Below are positions 52,842 through 62,287 of a stretch of DNA of 64,000 nucleotides, piece after piece. Origin of the DNA: Streptomyces roseicoloratus. Lineage in GTDB: Bacteria; Actinomycetota; Actinomycetes; Streptomycetales; Streptomycetaceae. Every line of letters starts with the position of its first letter. Position 1 is the first letter of the stretch. The translations under genes were made by a program, and so were the position numbers. The DNA is taken from positions 1 through 64,000 of the forward strand of contig NZ_SDOY01000144.1 in the NCBI RefSeq assembly GCF_004117935.1, given 5' to 3'. The notes below the pieces were generated by a model. It did not search any database, was not told where the DNA came from, and was given only the letters and a program-made list of their open reading frames with translations.

Positions 52842-53705
52842 TCAGGTCGTCATCGTGATGTCCTCGTACGACTCCAGGCGCCGCCACCGTTCCTCCGGTG
52901 CTCGCATCGGCGGCATCAGGTCCACGTCCGGCAGCGGTCCCAGCTCCAGCTCGGTGATCTCGGCGACGTCCGACACCGGCACCTGGTACGTGCGGAAGGG
53001 CCCGAGCGGCGGCGGCGCACCCGCCTGGGCACCGGCGAACGCCCGGTCCGCGTCCCGGCTCAGGTCCGGGCTCTGGTCCAGCACGTACGCCGTCGCCGCC
53101 AGCGCCCCGTCCTGCATGAACGCGGCCACCTTCCAGAAGCGCAGCGGCACCTGGATGCCCCGGTACGGCGGATCGGAGTCCTGGAGCACCGGCCCGGTCA
53201 GCACCACCAGCTTGCGGTCGAACTGGGCCGCGTGGTCCAGGAGGTAGTTCTCCAGGCCCTGCCACAGCTGCTTGCCCTGGTTGAACACGTCCGCCTGCGG
53301 CGCCGCGTTGGTGAAGTGGAAGGTCTCCGTGTTGGCCCGGCCCGCCACGGCCGCGGCACCCCACACGGGGTCGAGCCGCCGCACCAGATGGCCGCGGTCC
53401 AGGCTGTTGTTGCGGTAGACCTCGTCGCCGGCCTGCTGCTCGCGCGGCAGCCGCGGGTCGTACAGCCACGTGTCGTCGCGCGGAACGTCGTCGAGCAGCT
53501 CGGAGCCCTCGATGCACACGGCCGTCGAGGCGGCGAGCCGTCGGTCGGGCCGGAAGACGACGGTGAAGTGGGTGTACGGCAGGATCACCGTCTCCACGGA
53601 CGTGCGGGCCGGCAGGGCGAGGGGCACGGTCGGGCCGAGGAAGTTCTCGTCGTAACCGGTGGGCCCGTCCGCCGGCAGGCCGTGCCGGGTGTCGCTTGGG
53701 TTCAT
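52842..53705 (-). CDS. DNA/RNA non-specific endonuclease (NucA/EndoG family)
   Basis: About 287 residues, no signal peptide, so probably cytoplasmic unlike most secreted members. The active-site DRGHLVRR (His106) and metal-binding FTNAAPQADVFNQGKQLWQGLENY are intact; VLTGPVLQD and VPLRFWKVAAF complete the fold. It lies upstream of the giant NTPase-protease and divergent from the metacaspase, sharing a 106-bp promoter region with it. In context, a candidate executioner nuclease. Confidence 0.9.
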   Translation of the reverse strand: MNPSDTRHGLPADGPTGYDENFLGPTVPLALPARTSVETVILPYTHFTVVFRPDRRLAASTAVCIEGSELLDDVPRDDTWLYDPRLPREQQAGDEVYRNNSLDRGHLVRRLDPVWGAAAVAGRANTETFHFTNAAPQADVFNQGKQLWQGLENYLLDHAAQFDRKLVVLTGPVLQDSDPPYRGIQVPLRFWKVAAFMQDGALAATAYVLDQSPDLSRDADRAFAGAQAGAPPPLGPFRTYQVPVSDVAEITELELGPLPDVDLMPPMRAPEERWRRLESYEDITMTT

Positions 53706-53811
53706 ACGATGTAAGTACCGCGCGGAGGAGGGCCGCCCACGGCACCGGACCCGCAGGCCACTCGATCAGACGCCCCCGGTGCCCCCTCCCGTCCGGCCAA
53801 GGAGGCACCCC

Positions 53812-54618
53812 ATGCCCACCGGAATCTCCCTGCACGTAGGACTCAACAGCGTCGACCCCGACCGCTACGGCGGCTGGGACGGCACCCTTCTGGCCTGCGA
53901 GAACGACGCCCACGACATGGCACGCCTGGCGCGCGCCGCCGGCTTCGCGGACACCGTCGTCCTCACCCGCGAGGGCACCGTCGACCGGGTCGTCACCGAG
54001 TTGCGCGCGGCGGCCGAACGGCTCGCCGCCGGCGACATCCTGCTCCTCACCTATTCGGGCCACGGCGGCCAGGTCCCGGACGTCACCGGCCCCGACGACG
54101 AACCCGACCGCCGCGACGAGACCCTGGTCCTCTACGACCGCCAGTTCCTCGACGACGAGGTCCACCAGGAGTTCCTGCGCTTCGAGGACGGCGTGCGGAT
54201 CGTCACCTTCTTCGACTGCTGCCACAGCGGCAGCAGCGTCGAACTCCCCGGCGCCGAGACCACCGGCCGCTACATGCCCGAGCCGAAGCAGGCCGAACTC
54301 TACGACCGCGACCGCGACTTCTACGACGAACTGCAGCGCACGCTCGCCAAGGACTCCGTCGCGGCGGGCGACGGGGAGGGGCCGCCGGTGATCCTGATCT
54401 CGGCCTGTCAGGACAACCAGACCGCCATGGACGGACCCGTCAACGGCGCCTTCACCGGCGCGCTGCTGGAGGTCTGGGGCGACGGCGGCTTCCGCGGCGA
54501 CTACCGCACCTTCCACCGGGCGATCCAGCGCAGGCTCCCGCCCACCCAGAGCCCCAACCTCCACACGACCGGAGCACCCTCCACGGCGTTCCTGGGGCAG
54601 CGCCCGTTCACCGTGTGA
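53812..54618 (+). CDS. Metacaspase / caspase-like peptidase (C14)
   Basis: About 268 residues, a bare caspase p20-like domain. GISLHVGLNSVDPDRYGGWDGTLLACENDAHDMARLA opens it. The catalytic dyad is His84 in LLTYSGHGGQ and Cys137 in TFFDCCHSGSS. ILISACQDNQTAMDGPVNGAFTGALLEVW closes the core. AAGGAGG lies seven bases before the ATG. Family members cleave after basic residues and are used in bacterial and eukaryotic cell-death pathways. The gene is divergent from the nuclease gene. Confidence 0.92.
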   Translation: MPTGISLHVGLNSVDPDRYGGWDGTLLACENDAHDMARLARAAGFADTVVLTREGTVDRVVTELRAAAERLAAGDILLLTYSGHGGQVPDVTGPDDEPDRRDETLVLYDRQFLDDEVHQEFLRFEDGVRIVTFFDCCHSGSSVELPGAETTGRYMPEPKQAELYDRDRDFYDELQRTLAKDSVAAGDGEGPPVILISACQDNQTAMDGPVNGAFTGALLEVWGDGGFRGDYRTFHRAIQRRLPPTQSPNLHTTGAPSTAFLGQRPFTV

Positions 54619-54666
54619 GCCGGAGGGCCACGCGGCGCCCGGGCCCAGCGCCGTGCGGCCCCGTCC

Positions 54667-57600
54667 TCACGGCCGCAGGGCGGTGGCGAGCTGCGCGCGC
54701 GAGCGGACGTCGAGCTTCTGGTAGATCCGCGTCAGCCGCGCCTCCACCGTCTTCACGCTCAGGTACAGCTTCGCCGCCGCCTCCTGGTTGCTGGCGCCCT
54801 GCCCCACCAGACGCGCGAGCCGCAGCTCCGCGTCGGTCAGCGAGGCGAGGCCCGGCAGCGTGTCCTCACCCGCCGGGCCCTCGCCCGCCGGACCGGCCGG
54901 CGTCTCGCTGGTGAGCGCGAGCCACGGCACGGCACCGACCCGCTCGAACGTGGACGCCGCCGCGTGCAGCGCGGCCTGCGCGGCCGAGCGGCGCCGCCGC
55001 CGGCGCTCCACCCGCGCCAGCGCGATCAGCGCACGACCCTGCTCCAGCGGCAGCTCCGCCTCGCCGAACCGGGCCGCCGTGCCCGCGAGCAGCTCCGCCG
55101 CCGAGTCCGTACGGCCCTCCGCCGCGAGGCACAGCGCGTAGGCCCGGTCGCAGCCGAGCAGCACCGTCGTCCGGCCGAGCCGCTCGCCCACCGGGCGCAC
55201 CTCCGACAGGAGCGCCACCGCCTCGTCGACCGCGTCGTGCGCGAGCAGCGCCTCCGCGAGCTCCTCGTGCCAGCGGAGCATCGACGGATCCACCGTGGAC
55301 TGGGCGCGCTCGTTCGCCTCCACCCGGCGCAGCGTCTCCAGCGCCGCCGCAACGTCCCCGTTCACCAGCTGCACCCGGCCGAGCGCGTACAGACTGCGCG
55401 AGAGGAAGACGCGGTCGCCCTCCTCCTCCGAGGCCTGCACACTGCGCCGGGCGTAGCTGGCCGCCCGGGCGAAGCTGCCGCCGGCGGTCTCCGCAAGCGC
55501 CAGGGCGTACCAGGCGGGTCCCGGGGAGAGCCCCGCCTCCAGGGTGAGCGCGAGCGACTGGCCGGCGTGTCCGAGCGCCGAAGCGCACGGTCCGATCCGC
55601 GACTCGATCTCCGCGAGCGTGCTCAGCAGCTCGATCGCGTCCTCCACCGAGCCGCGCCGCTGCACCAGCGGCAGCAGCGCGTTCAGCTGGGTCCTGGCGT
55701 CCACGAGGCGCCCGTCGAACAGGGCGTGACGGATCGTCAGGATCTGGGCCGCGTTGCGGACACCGGCCGGACGTTCGGCCGTCTCCAGGGCCCGGGCCTG
55801 CGCGAGCACCGCCTCGGCGTCCGACGAGCCGAGCGCCCGCTCCATGCGCGCCTGCACGGTCAGGGCCTGCGCGGCCGTACGGGGGTCGCCCATCGAGGCG
55901 GCCAGCTGCGCCGACTCCATCGCGGCGGCCCGCGAACGCAGCGGATCGCCGTCCGCCAGCACGTACTTGACGGCGAGTCGGAGCTGGACGGCGGCCCTCA
56001 GCGCGGTGTCGCCCTCCGAGTCCTCCATCGCGTGCACGTACATCTCGTCGAGGCCGGTCAGGCCCTGGCCCGCGGTGTCGAGCACCGCGAGCCTGGCCCG
56101 GACCCGGTCCGAGGGCGCCGCGTCCCGGGCGAGGAGGTCCGTCGCGGCGCGCATCGCCAGATCGGCGCGGGCGGCCCGGGCCGCCTCCTCCGCCGCGTCC
56201 ACCAGCCGGGCGATCCGCTGCCGCGCGTTCCGGCCCGGCGTCGACTCGGCGGCCAGCAGGGCGAGTTCGGCCGCCAGCGCGCTGTTGCCGCGCCGCCGGG
56301 CCAGGTCCGCCGCCTCGGCTACCTCGGCGGCGAGCTCCTCGTCGGGCGCGTCGGTGGCGAGCGCCCGGTGCCGCACGGACTCGACCGGGTCGTCCACCAC
56401 CCGGGCCAGCGCCGCGTGCCCGGCGCTGCGTTCCGCCCAGCACGCGTCGTGCACCAGGGTGGAGGGCAGCAGCCCGGCCGTGAACGCGACCGTGCCGTCC
56501 TCCGACATCGACACCAGACCGGCCCGCTCGGCCGCGGCCAGGTCGGCCTCCGCCTGGGGCCGCCCGGCCCGCCGGACCAGCGCGGCGGTGGGCCGCAGCG
56601 CCAGGGCCGCCAGGAGCAGCGTCGAGCGCACCTCGGGCGGCGCGGCGCCGAGCAGCTGCCGGGCCAGGTCGCGGGCGCGCCCGGACAGCGTCAGCGCCTC
56701 CGCGTGGTGGACGGGGGTCCGGGCGTCGGCCAGTGAGCGGCCCACGGCGAGCGCGAGGCGCGGATTGCCGCCGCTCGCCTTGTGGATGCGACCGGCCATC
56801 CGGGACGGCAGCCGGTGGTGGATCAGCAGCTCGGCGATCTCGTCGGCGTGCAGCGGCGGTACGAGCAGCACGTCCGCCTCCGACGGCACCCACAGGCGCG
56901 TCTCGTGCGGGTCCTTGCCGTAGCCCGCGCCGGCGCCGGAGGAGTCCGTCGCCGGGCCCGCCGCCGGACCGGAGACGGCCTCGGCGGAGCCGCCCGGGGC
57001 CCTCGTGCCGCCGGCGGTGCCGTAGCCCGTGCCGTACGCCGCGTAGGCCTCCGGCGTCTCGACGGCGATCACCCGCAGCGCGGGCGGAGCCAGATGGAGG
57101 GCGAAACGGAGCAGATCGGCGCTTTCCGGGTCGATGTGCTGCATGCCGTCGACGACGAGGAGCGCGGGGCCGCGGGCGGTCAGCGCGCGCAGGATGCCCG
57201 CGAGGGCGAGCCGCAGCGCGATCGGGTCCCAGCCGCCCTCCTCCGGCGGGGCCTCCCGGCACAGCATCGCGACGGCCGCCCGCTGCGGCCCCGGCAGCCC
57301 GTCGAAGATCCCGGAGGCGATGACGCCCCCCAGGCCGGCCGCGGAGGCGTGCGGGCAGCCGCCGTCGTGCCCGCCGGCGGATCCGGATCCCACCGGCGCG
57401 CGGGTGGTGGCTCCGGGGCCGCCGGAGGACCCGGCGAGGTGGTCCTCGCCGCCCGCCGTGGTGCCTGCGGACGCCCGGCCGGAACCGGTTCCGGCGAACG
57501 GGGGCGCGCCGGCGCCGTGCGCGGCCGTCCGGCGGCCGTCGGCCGCCGGGTGCTCACCGGGAGCCGGGGTTCCGCCGGTCGTGGGTGACGCGGCGGGAGA

Positions 57601-57915
57601 GGGGGCGGCGGACCTGGGTGCGGGGACGGGTGCGGGCGCCGCCGGGGCGGGCCAGGTGACGGTCGCGGCCACGGAGGCGACGAGCGCGGCGGCGGATGCG
57701 CCGGGTATCGCGCGGTCGGCGGGGAGCGTGGCGAGCCACAGGACCGTCTCGCCCCGCGCCTCGGCGCGGGCGGCCGCGGCGACGGCGACCTCGGTCTTGC
57801 CGACGCCGGCCGGGCCGGTCAGCAGCGCACGGCCCCTGGTCTGGAGAACGCGTTCGAGCCGGGCCAGGAGCTCCTCCCGGCCCACTGGCGCAGGCCGGAG
57901 CGGCGCTGTCGTCAT
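54667..57915 (-). CDS. LAL-family (large LuxR) transcriptional regulator
   Basis: About 1082 residues. The N-terminal AAA-type ATPase has Walker A TGPAGVGKTE and LLVVDGMQHIDPESADLL. A low-complexity Ala/Pro/Gly insert of about 110 residues interrupts it. A long helical TPR-like middle follows. The C-terminal LuxR HTH occupies about the last 65 residues (LTDAELRLARLVGQGASNQEAAAKLYLSVKTVEARLTRIYQKLDVRSRAQLATALRP). It converges on the metacaspase gene. Target genes unknown; it could regulate the neighbouring conflict block or be unrelated. Confidence 0.92.
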   Translation of the reverse strand: MTTAPLRPAPVGREELLARLERVLQTRGRALLTGPAGVGKTEVAVAAAARAEARGETVLWLATLPADRAIPGASAAALVASVAATVTWPAPAAPAPVPAPRSAAPSPAASPTTGGTPAPGEHPAADGRRTAAHGAGAPPFAGTGSGRASAGTTAGGEDHLAGSSGGPGATTRAPVGSGSAGGHDGGCPHASAAGLGGVIASGIFDGLPGPQRAAVAMLCREAPPEEGGWDPIALRLALAGILRALTARGPALLVVDGMQHIDPESADLLRFALHLAPPALRVIAVETPEAYAAYGTGYGTAGGTRAPGGSAEAVSGPAAGPATDSSGAGAGYGKDPHETRLWVPSEADVLLVPPLHADEIAELLIHHRLPSRMAGRIHKASGGNPRLALAVGRSLADARTPVHHAEALTLSGRARDLARQLLGAAPPEVRSTLLLAALALRPTAALVRRAGRPQAEADLAAAERAGLVSMSEDGTVAFTAGLLPSTLVHDACWAERSAGHAALARVVDDPVESVRHRALATDAPDEELAAEVAEAADLARRRGNSALAAELALLAAESTPGRNARQRIARLVDAAEEAARAARADLAMRAATDLLARDAAPSDRVRARLAVLDTAGQGLTGLDEMYVHAMEDSEGDTALRAAVQLRLAVKYVLADGDPLRSRAAAMESAQLAASMGDPRTAAQALTVQARMERALGSSDAEAVLAQARALETAERPAGVRNAAQILTIRHALFDGRLVDARTQLNALLPLVQRRGSVEDAIELLSTLAEIESRIGPCASALGHAGQSLALTLEAGLSPGPAWYALALAETAGGSFARAASYARRSVQASEEEGDRVFLSRSLYALGRVQLVNGDVAAALETLRRVEANERAQSTVDPSMLRWHEELAEALLAHDAVDEAVALLSEVRPVGERLGRTTVLLGCDRAYALCLAAEGRTDSAAELLAGTAARFGEAELPLEQGRALIALARVERRRRRRSAAQAALHAAASTFERVGAVPWLALTSETPAGPAGEGPAGEDTLPGLASLTDAELRLARLVGQGASNQEAAAKLYLSVKTVEARLTRIYQKLDVRSRAQLATALRP

Positions 57916-58065
57916 GTGTCCACCACCCCTCCGGCGCTCGGGCCCTGCCCGTGAGCCCGTTGCGCAGAGAATACGGAGCACGGCGCCCCAGTCCAGGGGT
58001 CTTGTCCGGCATACGGACGGCGAGCCCCGGTCAGCCGCCGGGGGGACGGGTGTCCCCAACTGCCG

Positions 58066-58097
58066 GAAGCGCCCGTGGTGTAGACCACGGGCGCTTC
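58066..58097 (-). terminator. Subtilase terminator
   Basis: A perfect 14-base stem GAAGCGCCCGTGGT (58066-58079) and ACCACGGGCGCTTC (58084-58097) with a four-base loop, 68 bp beyond the subtilase stop. A smaller hairpin GATTCGC/GCGAATC lies at 58142-58157. Confidence 0.75.
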
Positions 58098-58164
58098 GCT
58101 GACCAGCGGTGATGCTGGTGTGTGGGGGGTGATCAGGAGGCGATTCGCGAGCGAATCAGCCGGT

Positions 58165-60003
58165 TCAGAAGGTCAGGCTCCACGAGTCGATGTAGCCGGT
58201 GTCACCCCGGTACGCGTCGCGGACCCGGAGCCGCCAGGTGCCGTTGGCGACCTCGCTGGACGCGTCCACCGTGTAGGTGGCGAGCACGTTGTCGGCGCCG
58301 TCGGAGCCGGAGGAGGCCTTCAGGTTGCGCACGGTGCCGTCGGGGGCGATCAGGTCGATGACCAGGTCGCCGCGGTAGGTGTGCTTGATGTCCACGTCGA
58401 CCTTGAGGGCGGCGGGGGCGTTGCCGGTGCGGCCGGTGACGTTGATCGAGGAGGACACGGTGGCGTTGTCCGCGATCGTCACGTTGTTCGCGTTGGTGAA
58501 GACCGTGCCGGTCGGCGGCGTGGTGGTGCCGGTGACCGCCTCGACCGTCTTCGCGGCGTCCGCGATGCCGGTGCCGCAGCCGCCGGTGCAGGTGCCGGGC
58601 AGCGGGCGGGCGTTGGTCTTGATGGCCGACTCGATCTCGGCCGGGGTCAGGGTGGACTTGGCCGACTTCAGGAGCGCGGCGAGACCGGCGATGTGCGGGG
58701 CCGCCATCGACGTGCCCTGGTAGGGCTTGTAGTTCTCGAGCGACTGGACCGTCGCGCCGGAGTTCAGCGTGGAGTAGATGCCGTTCTCGGGCGTGGTCAC
58801 GGTGCCGGGCGTGTCGGTCGCGCGGCGGGTCTCGCCGCCCGGGGCCGCCACGTCCACGATGGAGCCGTAGTTGGAGTAGTACGACCGGTTGCCCTCGCGG
58901 CTGGTCGACGCCACGGTGATGACGTTCGAGCAGTTCGCGGGCGTGAAGCCGGAGGTGTTGGCGTTGCTGTTGCCCGCGGCGACGACGACGGTGGTACCGC
59001 GCGAGACGGCGCCGTTGATCGCGTTCTGGTAGACGCTCGGGCAGGTGGAGCTGGCGCCGCCCAGGCTGAGGTTGATGACCTTGGCCGGGGTGGGGTTCGC
59101 CGGGACGCCCGGCACGGAGCCGCCGGAGGCCCAGGTGATCGCGTCGGCGATGTCGGCGGAGGAACCGCCGCACTTGCCGAGCACGCGCACGGGCTGGATC
59201 TTCGCGTTGTACGCGATGCCCGCGATGCCCTTGGTGTTGTTCGTGACCGCGGCGATGGTGCCGGCCACGTGGGTGCCGTGCCAGGAGGAGTTGGAGGCCC
59301 TGGAGCCGGTGCCGCACTCGCCGTCGGTGGCGTTCCAGTCGCCCTCGTCCTTGGCGTCGGCGTCGCGGCCGTTGCCGTCACGGGCGTCGGCGGAGGTGGA
59401 GATGAAGTCGTAACCGGAGACGACGTTGGTCGCCAGGTCCGAGTGGGCGGCGTAGCCGGTGTCGATGACGGCGACGGTGACGCCGGAACCGGTCGTCTTG
59501 TCCCAGGCGGCGGGGACGTTCATGCCGCCGGTGGGCTCGAAGAGGTCCCACTGCTTGGCGTAGTCGGTGTCGTTCGGCGCGACCGCCATGGCGTACGCGC
59601 GGATGTCGGGCTCGACGGAGGTGACCTGCGGGTCGGCCTTGAACGCGGCCATGACCTCGGCGACGTCCTGCTTCGAGGCGGAATCGCCCAGGTCGACCAG
59701 CGCGGCACCGCCGGCCAGACGGCGCTCGAAGGAGAGCTTCTCGCCGGTCTTGGCGGCCTTCTCGGCGGCGTCGCTCTTCGCGGCGGTGTTGGAGGCGGCC
59801 TCGGCGGACGAGGACTTGTAGGTGACGATGACCTTCTCGACCGGGGCGCTGGGCAGCGCGGTCATGGCCTGGGAAGCCGGAGCCGGCTTCGGGGAGGGTG
59901 CGGCCGGGGCGGCGGCGAACGCCCCGGAGGTGGTGGCAGCGGCACCGAGGATCGCGGCGCTCGCGACCACCACGGATATGACTCTCCGCCTGGAACCGTT
60001 CAA
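58165..60003 (-). CDS. Secreted subtilisin-like protease with P-domain
   Basis: Preproenzyme of about 612 residues. Signal peptide (SRRRVISVVVASAAILGAAATTSGAFAAAP), I9-type propeptide (VEKVIVTYKSSSAE...VTSVEPDIRAYA), S8 catalytic domain with Asp (VAVIDTGYAAHSDL), His (SSWHGTHVAGTIAA) and Ser (YQGTSMAAPHIAGL), then a C-terminal proprotein-convertase P-domain (DVDIKHTYRGDLVIDLIAPDGTVRNLK...DSWSLTF). The start is TTG, supported by AAAGGG eight bases upstream and the fit of the signal peptide. Extracellular protein degradation is likely. Confidence 0.94.
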   Translation of the reverse strand: MNGSRRRVISVVVASAAILGAAATTSGAFAAAPAAPSPKPAPASQAMTALPSAPVEKVIVTYKSSSAEAASNTAAKSDAAEKAAKTGEKLSFERRLAGGAALVDLGDSASKQDVAEVMAAFKADPQVTSVEPDIRAYAMAVAPNDTDYAKQWDLFEPTGGMNVPAAWDKTTGSGVTVAVIDTGYAAHSDLATNVVSGYDFISTSADARDGNGRDADAKDEGDWNATDGECGTGSRASNSSWHGTHVAGTIAAVTNNTKGIAGIAYNAKIQPVRVLGKCGGSSADIADAITWASGGSVPGVPANPTPAKVINLSLGGASSTCPSVYQNAINGAVSRGTTVVVAAGNSNANTSGFTPANCSNVITVASTSREGNRSYYSNYGSIVDVAAPGGETRRATDTPGTVTTPENGIYSTLNSGATVQSLENYKPYQGTSMAAPHIAGLAALLKSAKSTLTPAEIESAIKTNARPLPGTCTGGCGTGIADAAKTVEAVTGTTTPPTGTVFTNANNVTIADNATVSSSINVTGRTGNAPAALKVDVDIKHTYRGDLVIDLIAPDGTVRNLKASSGSDGADNVLATYTVDASSEVANGTWRLRVRDAYRGDTGYIDSWSLTF

Positions 60004-60419
60004 GGTGTGGCCCTTTCGAGTACGACGTGAGTGGAGCAGTGGCGGCGGCGCGGGAGACCGCGGGGCGAAGTGGGGTCACGATCCGCCGTTCCCTGGGCGT
60101 GGGGGCCCGTGCGCCGCCACCGGCGCGACGGCCCGGGTCAAGGCCGTCCCCGGCGGACACCACCCACCCGTCCTCATGGACCTGACAGGTTGAGATGGGG
60201 GAAAGGATCCGCCGGTGCGGCAGACAGTAGGGAACGCCGAGGTGAACTCGATACGGGGAAAACCCTTGTCACCCTCACAGGGAGGGAGGGGGAGGGAAGG
60301 GGGAGGGCGTAAGCCCTGGTGACAGGGGTGGCGGGACCACCCGGACCGGGTGCCGCCCGCACCCCGCGCACGCCTTCGCGCGGCCGCCGCGCTCAGTCGA
60401 TTGGCGAAGAACGCACCGT
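60004..60419. other. Intergenic region with G-tract cluster upstream of the subtilase
   Basis: No gene in 416 bp. At 60281-60308 the plus strand carries GGGAGGGAGGGGGAGGGAAG followed by GGGGAGGG, six G tracts that could form a quadruplex on the non-template strand relative to genes reading right. It lies about 280 bp upstream of the subtilase start. Confidence 0.45.
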
Positions 60420-61268
60420 TCAGCCGAGTTCGAGGGTCGTCACGCCGAAGACCCGGTCCTGGGCGAGGGGCCGGATCGGACCCGTGTACATGCGGGCCGT
60501 CTCGAAGGTGGGCTCCAGACCCCGCGACAGGGCGAGCCGGGCCGCGGCCGGATTGGCCTCGGGCATGTCGACGGCGATGCGCGGAGCGCCGAACGCACGG
60601 GCCTCGGCGGCGAGGGCGTCGAGCAGCGCGGAGGCGTCGGCGGGCGTGTCCGCGAACAACGGCCCGATCCTGGCCTCCTGCTCGGCCGGCCGCACCACGC
60701 CGTAGCCGCTGAGACGTCCGTCGGTGAGCCGTGCCAGGGCACGATGACCCGGCGTGCCCAGCCAGGCGGCGAGGAAGCGGGGCCGGTCGGCCGGATGACA
60801 GGAGCTGTCGTACGCCGCGAGCTCGGCCGGATCCACCCGTTCCGCCGCCACCACACCCGTCACCGGACGGTCCGGAAGCGGCACTTCGCCCACGTAGCGA
60901 GCCGTGCGGTAGGCCGGCGCGAAGCCCGAGCGCCGGTAGTTGTCCTGCTGGGCGGGCACCCCGTCGAGCCCCACCGTCCGCCCGCCGGCGTGCGCGAGCG
61001 CCGCCCGCCAGGTCGCCAGGCCGTGCCCGCGACCGCGCAGATCGGGGCGAACCAGATAGAACCCCAGGAACGCGTAGTCGTCGTCGTAGTTGACCACCGA
61101 GACCGCGGACACCGGATCTCCGTCGATCCGTCCCAGGAAGAACCCCTCGGGATCCTGCGCGAAGAACGCCGCCGCGTCCGCCGCTCCCGGATTCCAGCCC
61201 TCCGCCGCGCACCACTCGCGCACCAGCGACCAGTCCCGGAGGGAGGCGCGGGAGACGTGGAGGGTCAT
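60420..61268 (-). CDS. GNAT-family N-acetyltransferase
   Basis: About 282 residues. The N-terminal GNAT domain (LRDWSLVREWCAAEGWNPGAADAAAFFAQDPEGFFLGRIDGDPVSAVSVVNYDDDYAFLGFYLVRPDLRGRGHGLATWRAAL) has the acetyl-CoA loop RGRGHG. A second domain (YDSSCHPADRPRFLAAWLGTPGHRALARL...) of the YitH-like type follows. AAGGGAG precedes the ATG. Substrate unknown. Confidence 0.88.
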   Translation of the reverse strand: MTLHVSRASLRDWSLVREWCAAEGWNPGAADAAAFFAQDPEGFFLGRIDGDPVSAVSVVNYDDDYAFLGFYLVRPDLRGRGHGLATWRAALAHAGGRTVGLDGVPAQQDNYRRSGFAPAYRTARYVGEVPLPDRPVTGVVAAERVDPAELAAYDSSCHPADRPRFLAAWLGTPGHRALARLTDGRLSGYGVVRPAEQEARIGPLFADTPADASALLDALAAEARAFGAPRIAVDMPEANPAAARLALSRGLEPTFETARMYTGPIRPLAQDRVFGVTTLELG

Positions 61269-61399
61269 GGAGCTCCCTTCGACGACACCGGAGCGCCCGA
61301 GCATAGCCCCGCGACGGCGACCTCCCGTCCCGCTGCGTCGCTTTCCGGCCGCGTGCGCGCGGGGGACACCGTACGGACCGGGCCCGCCTTCCTCCCGGC

Positions 61400-62287
61400 T
61401 CACCCCACGAGCCGCAGGCCCACCCCGGCGACCCCCACCCGGACCGACCGCCCCCACGTCAACTCCAGCGCGTCCGACTCCATCCCGTCCCCGAACGCCA
61501 CGAGCCGGTCCGACTCCACCACCAGCCCCAGCGCGTCCCCCGCCGCCAACAGCCCCTCCACGCACGACGCCCCCGTCACCGGCGAGGGCCACGCCTCCCG
61601 GACCGTCCAGGCCAGCCGTGGCGAGGTCGGCGCGGGCAGCGGCAGGGCGCTGCCGCGCTGGAGCCACAGCGAGCGGAGCCAGCCCGTGGCCCCCGTGCCC
61701 GTACCGACGAGCACCCCCGACGAGGCCTGCGCCTCGGGCTCCGCGGCCGGGGGCCGCAGCGTGTAGCGGGCGGTCTGGTGGCCGGGCGGGCCGATGTAGA
61801 TCTCGTTGAGGGCGAGCAGCCGCTGCGCGTCGTCCGTGACGGCCTCGACCATGGTGAGGAGCTCCGCCGTCGCGTCCGCGGCCGACGGCAGGAGCCGGCG
61901 CGCGTCCGCCGGCCGGTGGCGCACGAGGACGCCCGGATTGCGCCCCGGAGCGTCGTCGATCCCGACCACCGGCTGCCCCGACAGGTACTTGGCGACATTG
62001 GCCACGAGACCGTCCTGTCCGACGACCACGACGACGTCCTCGGGACCGAACAGAAAGCGGTCGAGGTCCGCGCGCTCGACCCGGGCCCGCCGCCAGCGCA
62101 GCGGCACCGCCGCGGTCACCTCGGCGAGGGCCCGCAGGTTCCGCTCGTGCCGCTCCCGGATCTCCGCCACGGAGCGCCCCCGGGCGGCCAGGTGGAACGC
62201 GGCCTGGCCGTGGGTCCCGTACCGGGCGAGCAACTCCTCGTACTCGGTGGTCCGATGGACCACGACGGCCCGTGGTGCGAGGCTCAC
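61400..62287 (-). CDS. NAD-kinase-like protein
   Basis: About 295 residues with the NAD-kinase fold. The glycine-rich GGDGT-type motif is altered to VVGQDGLVANVAKYL, and the second motif is SGVLVGTGTGATGWLRSL. It also has PVVGIDDAPGRNPGVLV. GTG start overlaps the SPFH stop (GTGA), so the two genes are coupled. Because the catalytic GGD is GQD, true NAD kinase activity is uncertain; a ligand-binding or other nucleotide role is possible. Confidence 0.8.
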   Translation of the reverse strand: MSLAPRAVVVHRTTEYEELLARYGTHGQAAFHLAARGRSVAEIRERHERNLRALAEVTAAVPLRWRRARVERADLDRFLFGPEDVVVVVGQDGLVANVAKYLSGQPVVGIDDAPGRNPGVLVRHRPADARRLLPSAADATAELLTMVEAVTDDAQRLLALNEIYIGPPGHQTARYTLRPPAAEPEAQASSGVLVGTGTGATGWLRSLWLQRGSALPLPAPTSPRLAWTVREAWPSPVTGASCVEGLLAAGDALGLVVESDRLVAFGDGMESDALELTWGRSVRVGVAGVGLRLVG

